Source of the DNA: JACRCG01 sp964524835
Lineage (GTDB): Bacteria; Desulfobacterota; Desulfuromonadia; Geobacterales; Pseudopelobacteraceae
Assembly: GCA_964524835.1 (NCBI GenBank)
Contig: CAZGEG010000023.1
Coordinates: 16,781-80,780, forward strand
DNA: 64,000 nt
Direction: 5' to 3'
Shown here: piece by piece, positions 56,360 through 64,000 of the stretch
Layout of the letters: each line of letters opens with the position of its first letter
Position numbering within the stretch: position 1 is the stretch's first letter
Made by a program: the position numbers and the translations under genes
Notes under the pieces: generated by a model
The model's database searches: none
Told to the model about the DNA's origin: nothing
Seen by the model: only the letters and a program-made list of their open reading frames with translations

Positions 56360-56375
56360 TGGCACGTAAGTTGCG
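56360..56375 (+). promoter_or_regulatory. Sigma-54 promoter for the REC-PAS-GGDEF gene
   Basis: TGGCACGTAAGTTGCG is a full match to TGGCACG-N4-TTGC. Predicted start near 56386, 30 bases before the ATG at 56416. The flanking GATATT(TT)C is also shared with the divergent promoter, so the two are inverted copies 254 bp end to end. Between them CCTGTATTATCAGG (56315-56328) is a candidate activator site. Confidence 0.8.
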
Positions 56376-56415
56376 AGTTCTGAAGAGGGCCCCGGTGGCT
56401 GGAGGTGGAACAGAT

Positions 56416-58161
56416 ATGAATAAGCGAATGGCGCGAATCCTCTGCGTGGATGACGAGCCTTCCAATCTCAGGCTGCTGGAAGTTATTCTGTCCCTCCGCG
56501 GATATGAGGTTGTAGCGGCGGTGAACGGCCCTGGGGCGCTGGAGCTGATCAGAACCGAGCGGATCGACATCTGTCTGCTGGATGTGATGATGCCGGGAAT
56601 GGATGGTTTCGAGGTTTGCCGCCGGATCAAATCCGATGATCAGTTCCGGAACATCCCGGTAGTGATGATCACCTCCTATGCAGACCAGGAAAACCGCATC
56701 CGGGGGATCGAGGCCGGGGCCGAAGACTTTATCTCCAAACCGTTCGACAGCGCCGAAGTGCTGGCCCGGATAAAGATGCTGCTGCATGTCAAGTCGCTGA
56801 ATGACCGGCTCCAGTCAGCCTACCATAACATTTCCAGGCTGAGTGCCTTTGGCGAGCAGATTATCATCAACTTTGATCCGGCCACGTTCGATTTTCTGGA
56901 AAATGTTGACAACATTGTGCACCAGATCATCAGGACGAGTTTTGACCGCATTGACAGTCCGGAGACCGTCGTAATCGGCATGATCGATCAGGAAGGTTCC
57001 TGCCAGTGGGTGCGTTATGATTCCATGGGTGAGGATATCAGCAGATGCACCCCGGAGATGGATCTTGACCGCACACACGTCTTCGCCGCCAGCGGCAGTC
57101 CGGCGGTGGTCTATTATAATGATGCCGACCCGTTCTCGGATGAAGCATCGCTGGTCAATGAACTTGAAAAGCAGCTGATCCCGGTTTCGAACATGGTCAG
57201 CTACTCCAGCGACAGCTTTTGCCTCATTGCCCTCAATTACGGCCGCGAAGTTACCACTCACGATGCGACGGTGATCAGCAGCGTAGTCATGCAGAGCCTC
57301 TTCCTGCGGTCCCTCGCGCTGCAGATCAGGGACACGGAATCTGCCGAAAATATTGTGGAAACGGTGCGGGAACCGCTCGTGGTGCTGAGTTCCGACCTGA
57401 AGATACTCATAGCCAATGTCAGCTTTTACGACACATTCAAGGTGACGCCGGAAGAAACCATCGGGAAGTTCATTTATGACCTCGGCAGCCGGCAATGGGA
57501 CATACCCAAGCTGCGGGTCCTCTTCGAGGAGATACTTCCCAAAAATACCGTATTCAACGGGTATGAAGTCGAGCATGATTTCCCCGGCATCGGCCGCAAA
57601 ACCATCCTGCTTAACGCCCGCCAGATCTTCCGGAAAAATATCGGCTCGCACATCATCCTTCTGGCCATGGAAGATGTTACCATCCGCAAAGAAGCAGAAG
57701 CAACGCTCCGTTACTCCAGTACCCACGATGTTCTGACCGGACTCTATAACCGGGCGTTTTTCGAAGAAGAGCTGGAACGGCTTTCCCAGAGCAGAATGTT
57801 TCCCGTAAGCATCGTGATGGCGGATATAAACGGCCTGAAATCCGTCAATGACACTCTGGGGCATGCAGCCGGGGACGATCTGATCCGGTTGGCGGGACGG
57901 ATCATCCTGGAGGCGTTCCGTGCCGAGGACATAGTTGCCCGAATTGGCGGAGACGAGTTTGCCGTGCTACTCCCGGGAATAGGCAAAGACGTTGCGGAGG
58001 AAGCTGTCGGGAGGATCACGAACTGCCATGAAATCATCAGCCGCCAGGCCGGTATCGCTTTCGGTGTCGCATCTGCAGAAAACAGAAATCAGCTGGCGGG
58101 AGCTTTGCAGCTGAGTGACGAGAGGATGTATCAGGATAAAGCGGTGCAAAAGGTATTGTAG
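56416..58161 (+). CDS. Response regulator with PAS and diguanylate cyclase (GGDEF) domains
   Basis: The ATG at 56416 follows GGAGGTGG; the extension to 56371 overlaps the promoter and is rejected. The 581-residue protein has a receiver domain (1-125; phospho-acceptor Asp56 in CLLDVMMPGMDG, Lys108), an uncharacterised GAF-like middle (about 140-310), a PAS domain (about 315-430; VREPLVVLSSDLKILIAN) and a GGDEF domain with intact IGGDEFAVLLPG (511-515) and an inhibitory RxxD site (RAED, 502-505). It should make c-di-GMP on phosphorylation and be product-inhibited. No partner kinase lies next to it. The perfect sigma-54 promoter upstream implies activator-dependent expression. Confidence 0.92.
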   Translation: MNKRMARILCVDDEPSNLRLLEVILSLRGYEVVAAVNGPGALELIRTERIDICLLDVMMPGMDGFEVCRRIKSDDQFRNIPVVMITSYADQENRIRGIEAGAEDFISKPFDSAEVLARIKMLLHVKSLNDRLQSAYHNISRLSAFGEQIIINFDPATFDFLENVDNIVHQIIRTSFDRIDSPETVVIGMIDQEGSCQWVRYDSMGEDISRCTPEMDLDRTHVFAASGSPAVVYYNDADPFSDEASLVNELEKQLIPVSNMVSYSSDSFCLIALNYGREVTTHDATVISSVVMQSLFLRSLALQIRDTESAENIVETVREPLVVLSSDLKILIANVSFYDTFKVTPEETIGKFIYDLGSRQWDIPKLRVLFEEILPKNTVFNGYEVEHDFPGIGRKTILLNARQIFRKNIGSHIILLAMEDVTIRKEAEATLRYSSTHDVLTGLYNRAFFEEELERLSQSRMFPVSIVMADINGLKSVNDTLGHAAGDDLIRLAGRIILEAFRAEDIVARIGGDEFAVLLPGIGKDVAEEAVGRITNCHEIISRQAGIAFGVASAENRNQLAGALQLSDERMYQDKAVQKVL

Positions 58162-58220
58162 GCAGGGTTGCAGGTAGTCTCATCGCTCCCGTCTCCACGG
58201 TTTTCGGGCCGGCGGATATC

Positions 58221-58258
58221 AAGAAGGCCGCTTTCCCAGGGAATAGCGGCCTTCTTTT
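58221..58258 (+). terminator. Terminator after the GGDEF gene
   Basis: AAGAAGGCCGCT/AGCGGCCTTCTT, a 12-bp stem with a CCCAGGGA-type loop, followed by TTGTT. Confidence 0.82.
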
Positions 58259-58346
58259 GTTGGTAAATCCGCTTGCGGTATTGTTCTTCAGGTCGTTCGT
58301 CCGTGGCGGTGCGGGAAAGGACGTTTTTCTTCAGCAGCGCCGTAAC

Positions 58347-58487
58347 TCAAGTTATTTTCAATGGTTCGTCCGGTATTTCAAATAGTTCCATTCCTGAAAT
58401 TTTGCGGCGGGAATGATGGTATAGCTGAAACTGGATCAGATACGCGATCACAATTATTGCAGATAATAATATCGCATAGATCAGCAT
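58347..58487 (-). CDS. 46-residue single-span membrane peptide
   Basis: From the ATG at 58487, with GGAGAG 8 bases upstream, the product is 46 residues: one membrane helix (MLIYAILLSAIIVIAYLIQF) and a basic-then-acidic tail. The longer in-frame ORF to 58745 overlaps the STAS gene antisense-free but lacks coding character. It lies 52 bases downstream of the STAS gene on the same strand. Probably a small membrane regulator or a fortuitous peptide. Confidence 0.55.
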   Translation of the reverse strand: MLIYAILLSAIIVIAYLIQFQLYHHSRRKISGMELFEIPDEPLKIT

Positions 58488-58539
58488 GGTTCCCACTCTC
58501 CTGTGAAAAATGTTTTTTCCCTGCCGCCTGCAATTGCCT

Positions 58540-58881
58540 TTAGTTGATGCCGAAAAGTGGCACCGGCGTGGCCGGTGTCCTGCTTGAAAAACAATGGCCG
58601 AGCCCCATTCTCCGCAGAGTCTTCTGCAGATTGTCGGGCAGATTGACCAGTTCCGGCTCAACTCCTCTGAATCTGGCACACTGCATCCATACGTACAGCA
58701 GCTGCAGGCCGCTTCTGTCGGCAGTGACGATCTTTCCGCAATCAATGCGGAAGTTCTTCTCGTCTCTTGAAGCTACCTGCTGCAATGAAAGCGACAATGA
58801 ATTGATAATATTGTCAGTCACTCCGGAATGGGTCAAATCCCCCTGCAGATGCGCGACCGTGCCTTTCATATAAATGTTCAT
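58540..58881 (-). CDS. STAS-domain protein
   Basis: A 113-residue single STAS (anti-sigma-factor-antagonist-like) domain: MNIYMKGTVAHLQGDLTHSG, then NFRIDCGKIVTADRSGLQLLYVWMQCARFRG, where the ADRSGLQ segment contains the position phosphorylated in SpoIIAA-type proteins (Ser). GGGAG precedes the ATG. STAS proteins act in partner-switching, MlaB-like transport or scaffold roles. Its neighbours are a response regulator and two DUF3494 exoproteins on the same strand, but no anti-sigma kinase is visible. Confidence 0.8.
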   Translation of the reverse strand: MNIYMKGTVAHLQGDLTHSGVTDNIINSLSLSLQQVASRDEKNFRIDCGKIVTADRSGLQLLYVWMQCARFRGVEPELVNLPDNLQKTLRRMGLGHCFSSRTPATPVPLFGIN

Positions 58882-59073
58882 GCCAATCTCCCGAGCGAAA
58901 AAACCGCTATCAGTGCTGTGTCCTGCCGAGTGCCTGCTGCTCGCTTTCTCTTTTCTCTAGTAAGGTAATACGGGGGAGGTCGACTGAATATTTGCATTAG
59001 CCGGCATCCCCCCCTTCTACCCCCTGCTTTCAGCCCTAACCCTGATAAGCAGGATACTTTCTCATGTATCTGC

Positions 59074-61560
59074 TTACGGTGCGGCAATGGCGGTTGCGTT
59101 CAAGGTAACCGCAGTTTGAGCCAACGCCCGGCCGTTCATCACTGCGCCGGTATTCAGCGAAATCAGCGTTTGACTCATGATAATTCCTTTGAAGTCAGCA
59201 GTCGTTCCAAGGGTCGCCTTGCCTGAGACCTGCCAGAATATATTCTTGGCTTGTGCTCCGCCGGTCAAGGTAACAATGGCACTGTTGTTTACGAGAAGGT
59301 CTTGTGCTATCTGGAAAATCCAGACGTCATTTGCGCCCCCCGCGAGAGTTACTCCATTAGTTATTGAAACACCTGTTCCCCATTTGTAGAGGCCGGGTAC
59401 GAGTGTCAGGCCGCTGATGTCGCCGGCGCCCAGTTCAGTGAAATCCGGGTTAGTTCTTCCGGCAGCGTCGGTGAAAGCGGTTTGCATATCGCTTACGGCC
59501 GTGGTCATAACAGCCGGAGTGGGCAGAGCATAGTCGGCTGCGTACAGTTTTCCGGTTACAACGGATGATGTTGAAAATGTATTTGTCGAATCCGCGATCA
59601 GGGAAAAACCGGTTATGTAACTTGCGGGGACAGGACTGACACCGATATCGCCGACGACTGCGGTGGTGCCGGTCGTCGAGACGCCCGTTTTTGATAGGAT
59701 TACATAATTACCGGCTGTGCCGAGGTTTACTGCAGCGGGTCCCGCTGCGGGTACTGCGGCTGCAGCGGTGGTAAAGCTTGATACGTGGTTGGTTGCCAGT
59801 ACATTGCCGGCCAGGTCCCTGGCGCCGGTGGTGATCGTGACGGTATAGGCGGTGCCTGTCGCAAGGGCGCTTGCCGGGGTAAACAGCGCAGTTACGCCGG
59901 AGTAGATAACAGTGCCCGCCACTGCCGCTGCGCCTTGCTGCATGGTGAATGTAGCGGTGCTGATCGTCATGGCGTCCATCGCTTCACTGAAAGTTGCGCT
60001 GATTGCCTTGTTGATTGATACACCTGCGGCAAGATCAGCAGGGTCCAGTGAAGTAACTACCGGTTTAATGACGTCCGGGGCAGCACCTGTGGTAAAGCTC
60101 CAGACATGGCTGTTTTCCACTGCATTGCCGGCCAGATCGGTGGAGCCGGTGGTAATCGTAGCGGTATAGATGGAGCCGGCAGCAAGATCGCTTGCCGGAG
60201 TGAAGAGTGCGGTTATTCCGGAGTAGGACACCGTGCCTGCAACGGCTGCTGCCCCCTGCTGCAGGGTAAATGTTGTTGCGGTGATCGATGCGGGATCCAT
60301 CGCCTCGCTGAAGGTTGCGGTCAGTTTGCTGCCGATCGGCACGACCGTGGCGCCATTGGCGGGGTCCGTGGAACTAACGGCCGGTTTGGTGACGTCCGGG
60401 GCCAAGCCGGTCGTAAAACTCCAGACGAAGTCACTTGCCAGAGCATTGCCGGCCGGATCCTTGGCACCTGTGGTAATCGTGGCGGTATATAGGGTGCTCT
60501 CGGCAAGGTAACTTGAAGGTGTAAAGAGTGCAGTAACGCCGGAGTAGGTCACTTCCCCGGAAACATCTGCCAACCCTTGCTTGACGGAAAAAGTAGATGT
60601 GGTGATTGTTGCGGGATCCATCGCTCCGCTGAAGGTTGCGGAGAGTTTATTGTCGATCGGAACAGCTGCAGCACCATTGACAGGGATTGATGAACTCACC
60701 GACACCGGTTGATACTGTGCCGGCACGTTGATGCGTGTGTTCACCATGGTAACGGAAGCATTCAGGGCCAAGGCTCTTCCCTCAAGAGTCACGACCGCAA
60801 CGTTGCCGGCGGTGGAGAACGTCGTTGCCGCAGAAGAAATTATGGTTCCCGCCATGGTTCCGCCGCCTGCGGCGTTAATCGTCGCGGTGCTGCCGACCTG
60901 CCAATAGACGTTTTTGGCCTGAGCGCCGTTGACCAGAAGCACGCTCTGCGGGAATGCTGCTCCCGGTCCGCCGACAGTCAGCGATGTTGCCATCTGGAAG
61001 ACCCAGACCGCATTCGGGTCGCCGCCGGCGTCGAGGGTAAGATCCCCCCCCTGTATCGCAAAGGTGCCCGGAGCCGATTTGTATACTCCTGGGGGAAGTG
61101 TGCGTCCGCCGAGTTGTCCGGGGCCGCCCCCCAATGTCGAGACATCTATCCCTCCTGGCAGGACCGCGGGGGAGAGGTTGATGAAAGCGGTTTGTGCGGC
61201 GAGGGCGACTGCGGCGGCAATCCCGCCCGGGACTGATCCGGATGGGGCGGTGGCCGTATATATCGTCCCGTTCACAGCGCCGCTATTGAGCGGCGTTTCC
61301 GTATAAACATTGGCGCCCGCATCGTGGAACCCGGTGATCAAAGGAGAAGCCCCCGTGGTAGCGATATCGCCGTTAATTACCGATAAAATACCCTGATTGG
61401 TCATGCCGGCGCTGCCGCCAAAACCTGCGAACGAAGCTGCCGCCCCAAGGTCTACCGGAGCCGCATTGGCAATCCCTCCGAGCACCGGCAGACTACTGAT
61501 AAAAACCCCCAGAATCAGCGTGAAAATAAGATAAGCTTTCTGCCCGATAAACTTTTTCAT
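59074..61560 (-). CDS. Exported protein with two DUF3494 domains and three Ig-like (Big_5) repeats
   Basis: The ATG at 61560 (AAGGGG ribosome-binding site) gives 828 residues. A signal peptide (about 1-34, ending GGIANAA) is followed by a DUF3494 domain (about 36-255), three bacterial Ig-like/Big_5 repeats (each ending TTGA(K/S/R)D.AGN), and a second DUF3494 domain (about 590-828; VNLGTAGNYVILSKTGVSTTG). DUF3494 is the fold of ice-binding proteins, but in mesophiles it is more likely a surface adhesion or matrix module. The N-terminal DUF3494 domain is closely related to the protein at 62286-63176. Confidence 0.85.
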   Translation of the reverse strand: MKKFIGQKAYLIFTLILGVFISSLPVLGGIANAAPVDLGAAASFAGFGGSAGMTNQGILSVINGDIATTGASPLITGFHDAGANVYTETPLNSGAVNGTIYTATAPSGSVPGGIAAAVALAAQTAFINLSPAVLPGGIDVSTLGGGPGQLGGRTLPPGVYKSAPGTFAIQGGDLTLDAGGDPNAVWVFQMATSLTVGGPGAAFPQSVLLVNGAQAKNVYWQVGSTATINAAGGGTMAGTIISSAATTFSTAGNVAVVTLEGRALALNASVTMVNTRINVPAQYQPVSVSSSIPVNGAAAVPIDNKLSATFSGAMDPATITTSTFSVKQGLADVSGEVTYSGVTALFTPSSYLAESTLYTATITTGAKDPAGNALASDFVWSFTTGLAPDVTKPAVSSTDPANGATVVPIGSKLTATFSEAMDPASITATTFTLQQGAAAVAGTVSYSGITALFTPASDLAAGSIYTATITTGSTDLAGNAVENSHVWSFTTGAAPDVIKPVVTSLDPADLAAGVSINKAISATFSEAMDAMTISTATFTMQQGAAAVAGTVIYSGVTALFTPASALATGTAYTVTITTGARDLAGNVLATNHVSSFTTAAAAVPAAGPAAVNLGTAGNYVILSKTGVSTTGTTAVVGDIGVSPVPASYITGFSLIADSTNTFSTSSVVTGKLYAADYALPTPAVMTTAVSDMQTAFTDAAGRTNPDFTELGAGDISGLTLVPGLYKWGTGVSITNGVTLAGGANDVWIFQIAQDLLVNNSAIVTLTGGAQAKNIFWQVSGKATLGTTADFKGIIMSQTLISLNTGAVMNGRALAQTAVTLNATAIAAP

Positions 61561-61701
61561 CAGATTCCCCTTCATAATATAGTTAAGATTGCGATCGTTG
61601 CTTCCAAACTTTCTCTGTACATCCCTCTCCCGGCTTTGCAGGCTTGAAACAGGGTCAAGGTGTCGGCAGGGTTTTATGCGATGGGTATGCATTCTCGCCG
61701 C

Positions 61702-62088
61702 CTACACGGTTGAAGCGGCCAATTCCCACCGTTTTCCAATTACATCCCTTATTGTCTGCAGCAATACGCTAGGGAGAAAGGGTTTGGACAAAACTTTTGA
61801 AATCCCGATTTCCTTCGCCAGGCGGGCGATCTTCGGTGAAATGCTGCCGGTGTCCATGATGATGGGCATTTGAGGTGCTATCTCCATACCGATTCTGGAC
61901 AGTTCGAGACCATCCATCTCCGGCATGTTGAAATCGGTAATCATCAGGGAGAAGGTTCTTTCGTTCAGCTTCTCAAGCGCTTCCTTTCCGCTCGCTACGC
62001 AGATGGTATCAAGCCCTTCGCGTCCCAGAATGCACTTGACCACCTCCAGAATCAGTCTGTCATCATCTACTACCAGTATGTCTTCCAT
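61702..62088 (-). CDS. Single-domain response regulator
   Basis: From the ATG at 62088 (GGTGAG upstream) the 128-residue protein is only a receiver domain: acidic pocket VVDDD (8-10), phospho-acceptor Asp52 in ITDFNMPEMDG, the Thr and Lys switch residues in MDTGS and LSKPF. There is no output domain, so it must act by protein contact (CheY-like). It lies between two DUF3494 genes on the same strand. Confidence 0.9.
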   Translation of the reverse strand: MEDILVVDDDRLILEVVKCILGREGLDTICVASGKEALEKLNERTFSLMITDFNMPEMDGLELSRIGMEIAPQMPIIMDTGSISPKIARLAKEIGISKVLSKPFLPSVLLQTIRDVIGKRWELAASTV

Positions 62089-62221
62089 ATGTCTCACCGC
62101 CGTTAATCTAATGTTGAATACTCAGTTTCCATGCGGAAACAAAGATGGTTTACAATTGAACCAGAGCATGACTTTGCAGCTTTTCGATCTGATCCGCCAC
62201 GTGCGGCCGGGAGGCGGATAA

Positions 62222-62255
62222 GGAGACAGACAGCATTTCAAAACTGTCTGCCTCC
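62222..62255 (-). terminator. Hairpin downstream of the DUF3494 gene
   Basis: GGAGACAGACAG and CTGTCTGCCTCC pair with one mismatch around a 10-base A/T-rich loop, 30 bases after the minus-strand stop at 62286. The following U-run is short (TT), so it may be a partial terminator or processing site before the response regulator. Confidence 0.6.
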
Positions 62256-62285
62256 CCAGTTCCTATTCGGTTTTCATCCAGGACA

Positions 62286-63176
62286 CTATGGTGCAGGAAC
62301 GGTAATGACGGTGTTGACGAGTGTGACCGAAGCATGCAGGGCCAGCGCTCTGCCGTTCAGTGCCACTGTTTCGACATTGCCGGCGGTAGAGATTGATATG
62401 CCTGAAGAAGCGATGACGGTCCCGGTCATGGTGCCGCCGCCGCCTGCGTTAATCGTGGCGTGGCTGCCTACCTGCCAGAAGACGTTTTTGGCCTGAGCTC
62501 CGTTGACCAGGATGACGCTCTGGGGATATGCTGCGCCCGGGCCGCCGACTGTGAGAGTTGATGCCATCTGGAAAACCCAGACGGAATTAGGATTGCCCTG
62601 GCCGTCCAGATACAGGTCGCCGCCCTGGATGGCAAAAGAACCGGGGGCCGATTTGTAGACACCGGGTGCGAGGGTGCGGTTGCCGAGTTGTCCGGCCCCG
62701 CCGCCCAATGAAGAGACATCTTTTCCGCCCGGAAGTGCAGCTGGTGAGAGGTTGTCAAATGCGGTTTGTGCCGATAGGGCTGCTGCTGCTGCAATGACGT
62801 TCGGTACGGAACCGGCTGGAGCGGTGGCCGTGTGTATCTTGCCGGTCACTTTGCCGATGTTGAGCGGTGTTTCCGTAAAAACAGCCTTGCTGTCGTGGAA
62901 TCCGGTGACCAGGGTCGAAGCTGCTGTCGTGCCGATATCCCCTTTGACGACCGTATATATCCCCTGGTTGGTCATCCCCGCGCCGCCGCCGAAAACACCG
63001 AAAGATGAGGCAGCCCCGAGCCTGCCTGGAGTCGTAACAACCGGAGGCTTGGTGCCCGACGGCTTGCCGTCACCCTTGTGCCTGTCCGAACCTGCATACA
63101 CCAGTGCGCTGCTGACAAGTACACCCATAACCACCATCGATAATACATACGCTTTTCGTGCCGTAAACTTTTTCAT
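62286..63176 (-). CDS. Exported DUF3494-domain protein
   Basis: A 296-residue precursor with a signal peptide (MKKFTARKAYVLSMVVMGVL, cleavage near VYAG, residue 28), a short Gly/Lys/Pro-rich linker (29-50) and one DUF3494 beta-helix domain (about 52-296). Phrases such as GGPGAAYPQSVILVNGAQAK, FWQVGSHATINAGGGGTM and PNSVWVFQMAS are shared almost word for word with the first domain of the 59074-61560 protein. AAAAGGGG precedes the ATG. A sigma-54-like promoter lies about 215 bp upstream. Confidence 0.85.
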   Translation of the reverse strand: MKKFTARKAYVLSMVVMGVLVSSALVYAGSDRHKGDGKPSGTKPPVVTTPGRLGAASSFGVFGGGAGMTNQGIYTVVKGDIGTTAASTLVTGFHDSKAVFTETPLNIGKVTGKIHTATAPAGSVPNVIAAAAALSAQTAFDNLSPAALPGGKDVSSLGGGAGQLGNRTLAPGVYKSAPGSFAIQGGDLYLDGQGNPNSVWVFQMASTLTVGGPGAAYPQSVILVNGAQAKNVFWQVGSHATINAGGGGTMTGTVIASSGISISTAGNVETVALNGRALALHASVTLVNTVITVPAP

Positions 63177-63390
63177 AAATTCCCCTTTTGATTGTTATTT
63201 GAATTAGGTTTGTTCATGCCGACTCTTCTGCTCCGTGTCTCCTCTCGATTTATTCCTCCTTGCCCTGCATTTCAAAGTTCAGCTTTTCGCAATATCCCCT
63301 TTCCAAAAGCAACAGGAACCCGCCAGGTAGGTTGCAAGCTGTCCGGTTGACGGGCCGGGTGGGATGACCAGAATCGTACTGAGGAATATG

Positions 63391-63405
63391 GCAAATAGCC
63401 TGCCA
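63391..63405 (-). promoter_or_regulatory. Sigma-54-like promoter for the DUF3494 cluster
   Basis: Minus strand TGGCAGGCTATTTGC has one mismatch to TGGCAC-N5-TTGC and correct spacing. Predicted start near 63380, giving a leader of about 200 bases to the ATG at 63176. The leader can fold locally (ACCCGGCCCGTCAACCGG region), but no known riboswitch class was recognised. Confidence 0.55.
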
Positions 63406-63728
63406 ATGACCGGAAATATATTCCTGTGGAATTTATGCGTGTAACAACTGATAGTTATGAATAGAGGGCAGGCCGTAGCATTGGGTAGAATGAAAATGTT
63501 TAGCCTCAAATATTTACGGATTCCGCAAAAATCTGAGGATAATTCCGATGGTGACCGCAAAATACGAAGTATTTGGTGTGATAGTGACTCCCCCTGTGTT
63601 ACTCTTCAATTCTGTCTGATTCCATAGGTACAAAGCGGGGACTTTCCCCGGAATAATGGGTCTGCCCGAAGTTGTGCGCAGGCGAACACATGCGTAATAT
63701 TCAAATCCAGTATTGAAGAGAGTCAGCA
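63406..63728. other. Intergenic stretch before the PAS gene
   Basis: No gene seen. CGGGG-ACTTT-CCCCG (63634-63648) is a short hairpin about 80 bases before the PAS-gene start. Confidence 0.35.
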
Positions 63729-64000
63729 ATGGGAATCGAGAAGGGCAAAATCGTGTCACGAGCCGCCGGGACGGAGGAAATCATCTCCGAGGTCCGTAGT
63801 GAAGCAACCCTGCTCAAGGCGGGTGCGCTGCAGAGCGCGATCTTTAACAGCGCCAACTTTTCCAGCATCGCCACCGACGCCAAGGGGGTCATCCAGATCT
63901 TCAACGTCGGCGCCGAACGGATGCTGGGGTACACGGCCGCCGAGGTGATGAACCGGATCACCCCGGCCGACATTTCCGACCCGCAGGAGGTTATCGCCCG
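63729..64000 (+). CDS. PAS-domain signalling protein, N-terminal fragment
   Basis: The ATG at 63729 (AGAGAG upstream) opens a frame that runs off the window: 90 codons, MGIEKGKIVSRAAGTEEIIS..., then a PAS domain from about residue 35 (LQSAIFNSANFSSIATDAKG, FNVGAERMLGYTAAEVMNRITPADISD). The G+C and codon bias are high and normal for the genome. PAS domains with this AERMLGYTAAE pattern usually precede histidine kinase or GGDEF outputs, which would lie beyond base 64000. Confidence 0.85.
   Translation, partial: MGIEKGKIVSRAAGTEEIISEVRSEATLLKAGALQSAIFNSANFSSIATDAKGVIQIFNVGAERMLGYTAAEVMNRITPADISDPQEVIA

Noticed and set aside
61561..61701. GCAAAGCCGGGAG segment upstream of the large DUF3494 gene as a c-di-GMP riboswitch
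   Set aside because: It resembles a small part of GEMM-I but lacks the paired GNRA tetraloop/receptor and the second stem; similar checks of other leaders also failed.

Overview
The window reads as chromosomal DNA of a Geobacter-type member of the Desulfobacterota (Geobacterales). Indicators are a GTP-dependent PEP carboxykinase, an EtfA with a fused ferredoxin domain next to a membrane Fe-S oxidoreductase of the ETF:menaquinone oxidoreductase type, ketone-body use through a CoA-transferase, many sigma-54 promoters, chemotaxis and c-di-GMP genes, and DUF3494 exoproteins. This taxonomic call is inference; no rRNA is present.

Layout. 1-6.1 kb: end of flgL, a MATE exporter, uvrD plus a flavin-binding protein, a BrnT/BrnA-like toxin-antitoxin pair and an Asp/Glu-racemase-family gene. 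6.4-17.4 kb: a PAS/AAA+/Fis sigma-54 activator, three copies of TTCCA-N6-TGGAA, a well-formed -24/-12 promoter, and a ten-gene unit (universal stress protein, five-component HAAT-type ABC transporter, CoA-transferase subunits, thiolase, 3-hydroxybutyrate dehydrogenase) that looks like an uptake and oxidation pathway for 3-hydroxybutyrate/acetoacetate or a related short acid. 17.4-26.0 kb: a lower-G+C defence island on the minus strand, hsdR-hsdM-half hsdS-ietA-ietS, as one tightly packed operon. It is flanked by a 20-bp direct repeat (19/20) that reproduces the last codons of bdhA.

26-34.3 kb: nitrogen assimilation, gdhA divergent from gltB-gltD, with a sigma-54-type promoter facing each way. 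34.3-41 kb: etfB-etfA-membrane oxidoreductase, pckG and hypA. 41.3-46.2 kb: a small lipoprotein, a cheR-mcp-cheW operon, and a helical-repeat protein coupled to an NlpC/P60 hydrolase. 46.3-54.9 kb: tRNA-Glu(TTC), a decayed tyrosine-recombinase fragment, a 1071-residue STAND/BTAD (SARP-like) regulator, an 11-bp-period direct repeat upstream of a -10 box, a 65-residue protein and two IPT-type lipoproteins. The segment ends at a second copy of the tRNA-side terminator and is probably an old island.

54.9-64 kb: a zinc ribbon, a DUF1003 membrane protein and a response regulator-PAS-GGDEF protein transcribed apart from two perfect sigma-54 promoters, then a minus-strand cluster of two related DUF3494 exoproteins, a single-domain response regulator, a STAS protein and a 46-residue membrane peptide. 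The last gene is the start of a PAS-domain signalling protein cut by the window end.

Strongest leads: (1) the hsd-ietAS island with its att-like repeats; (2) the sigma-54 enhancer/promoter set for the ketone-body operon; (3) the divergent sigma-54 promoters at 56.1-56.4 kb; (4) the SARP-style operator in the 46-55 kb cassette. All were read by eye; no database search was run.
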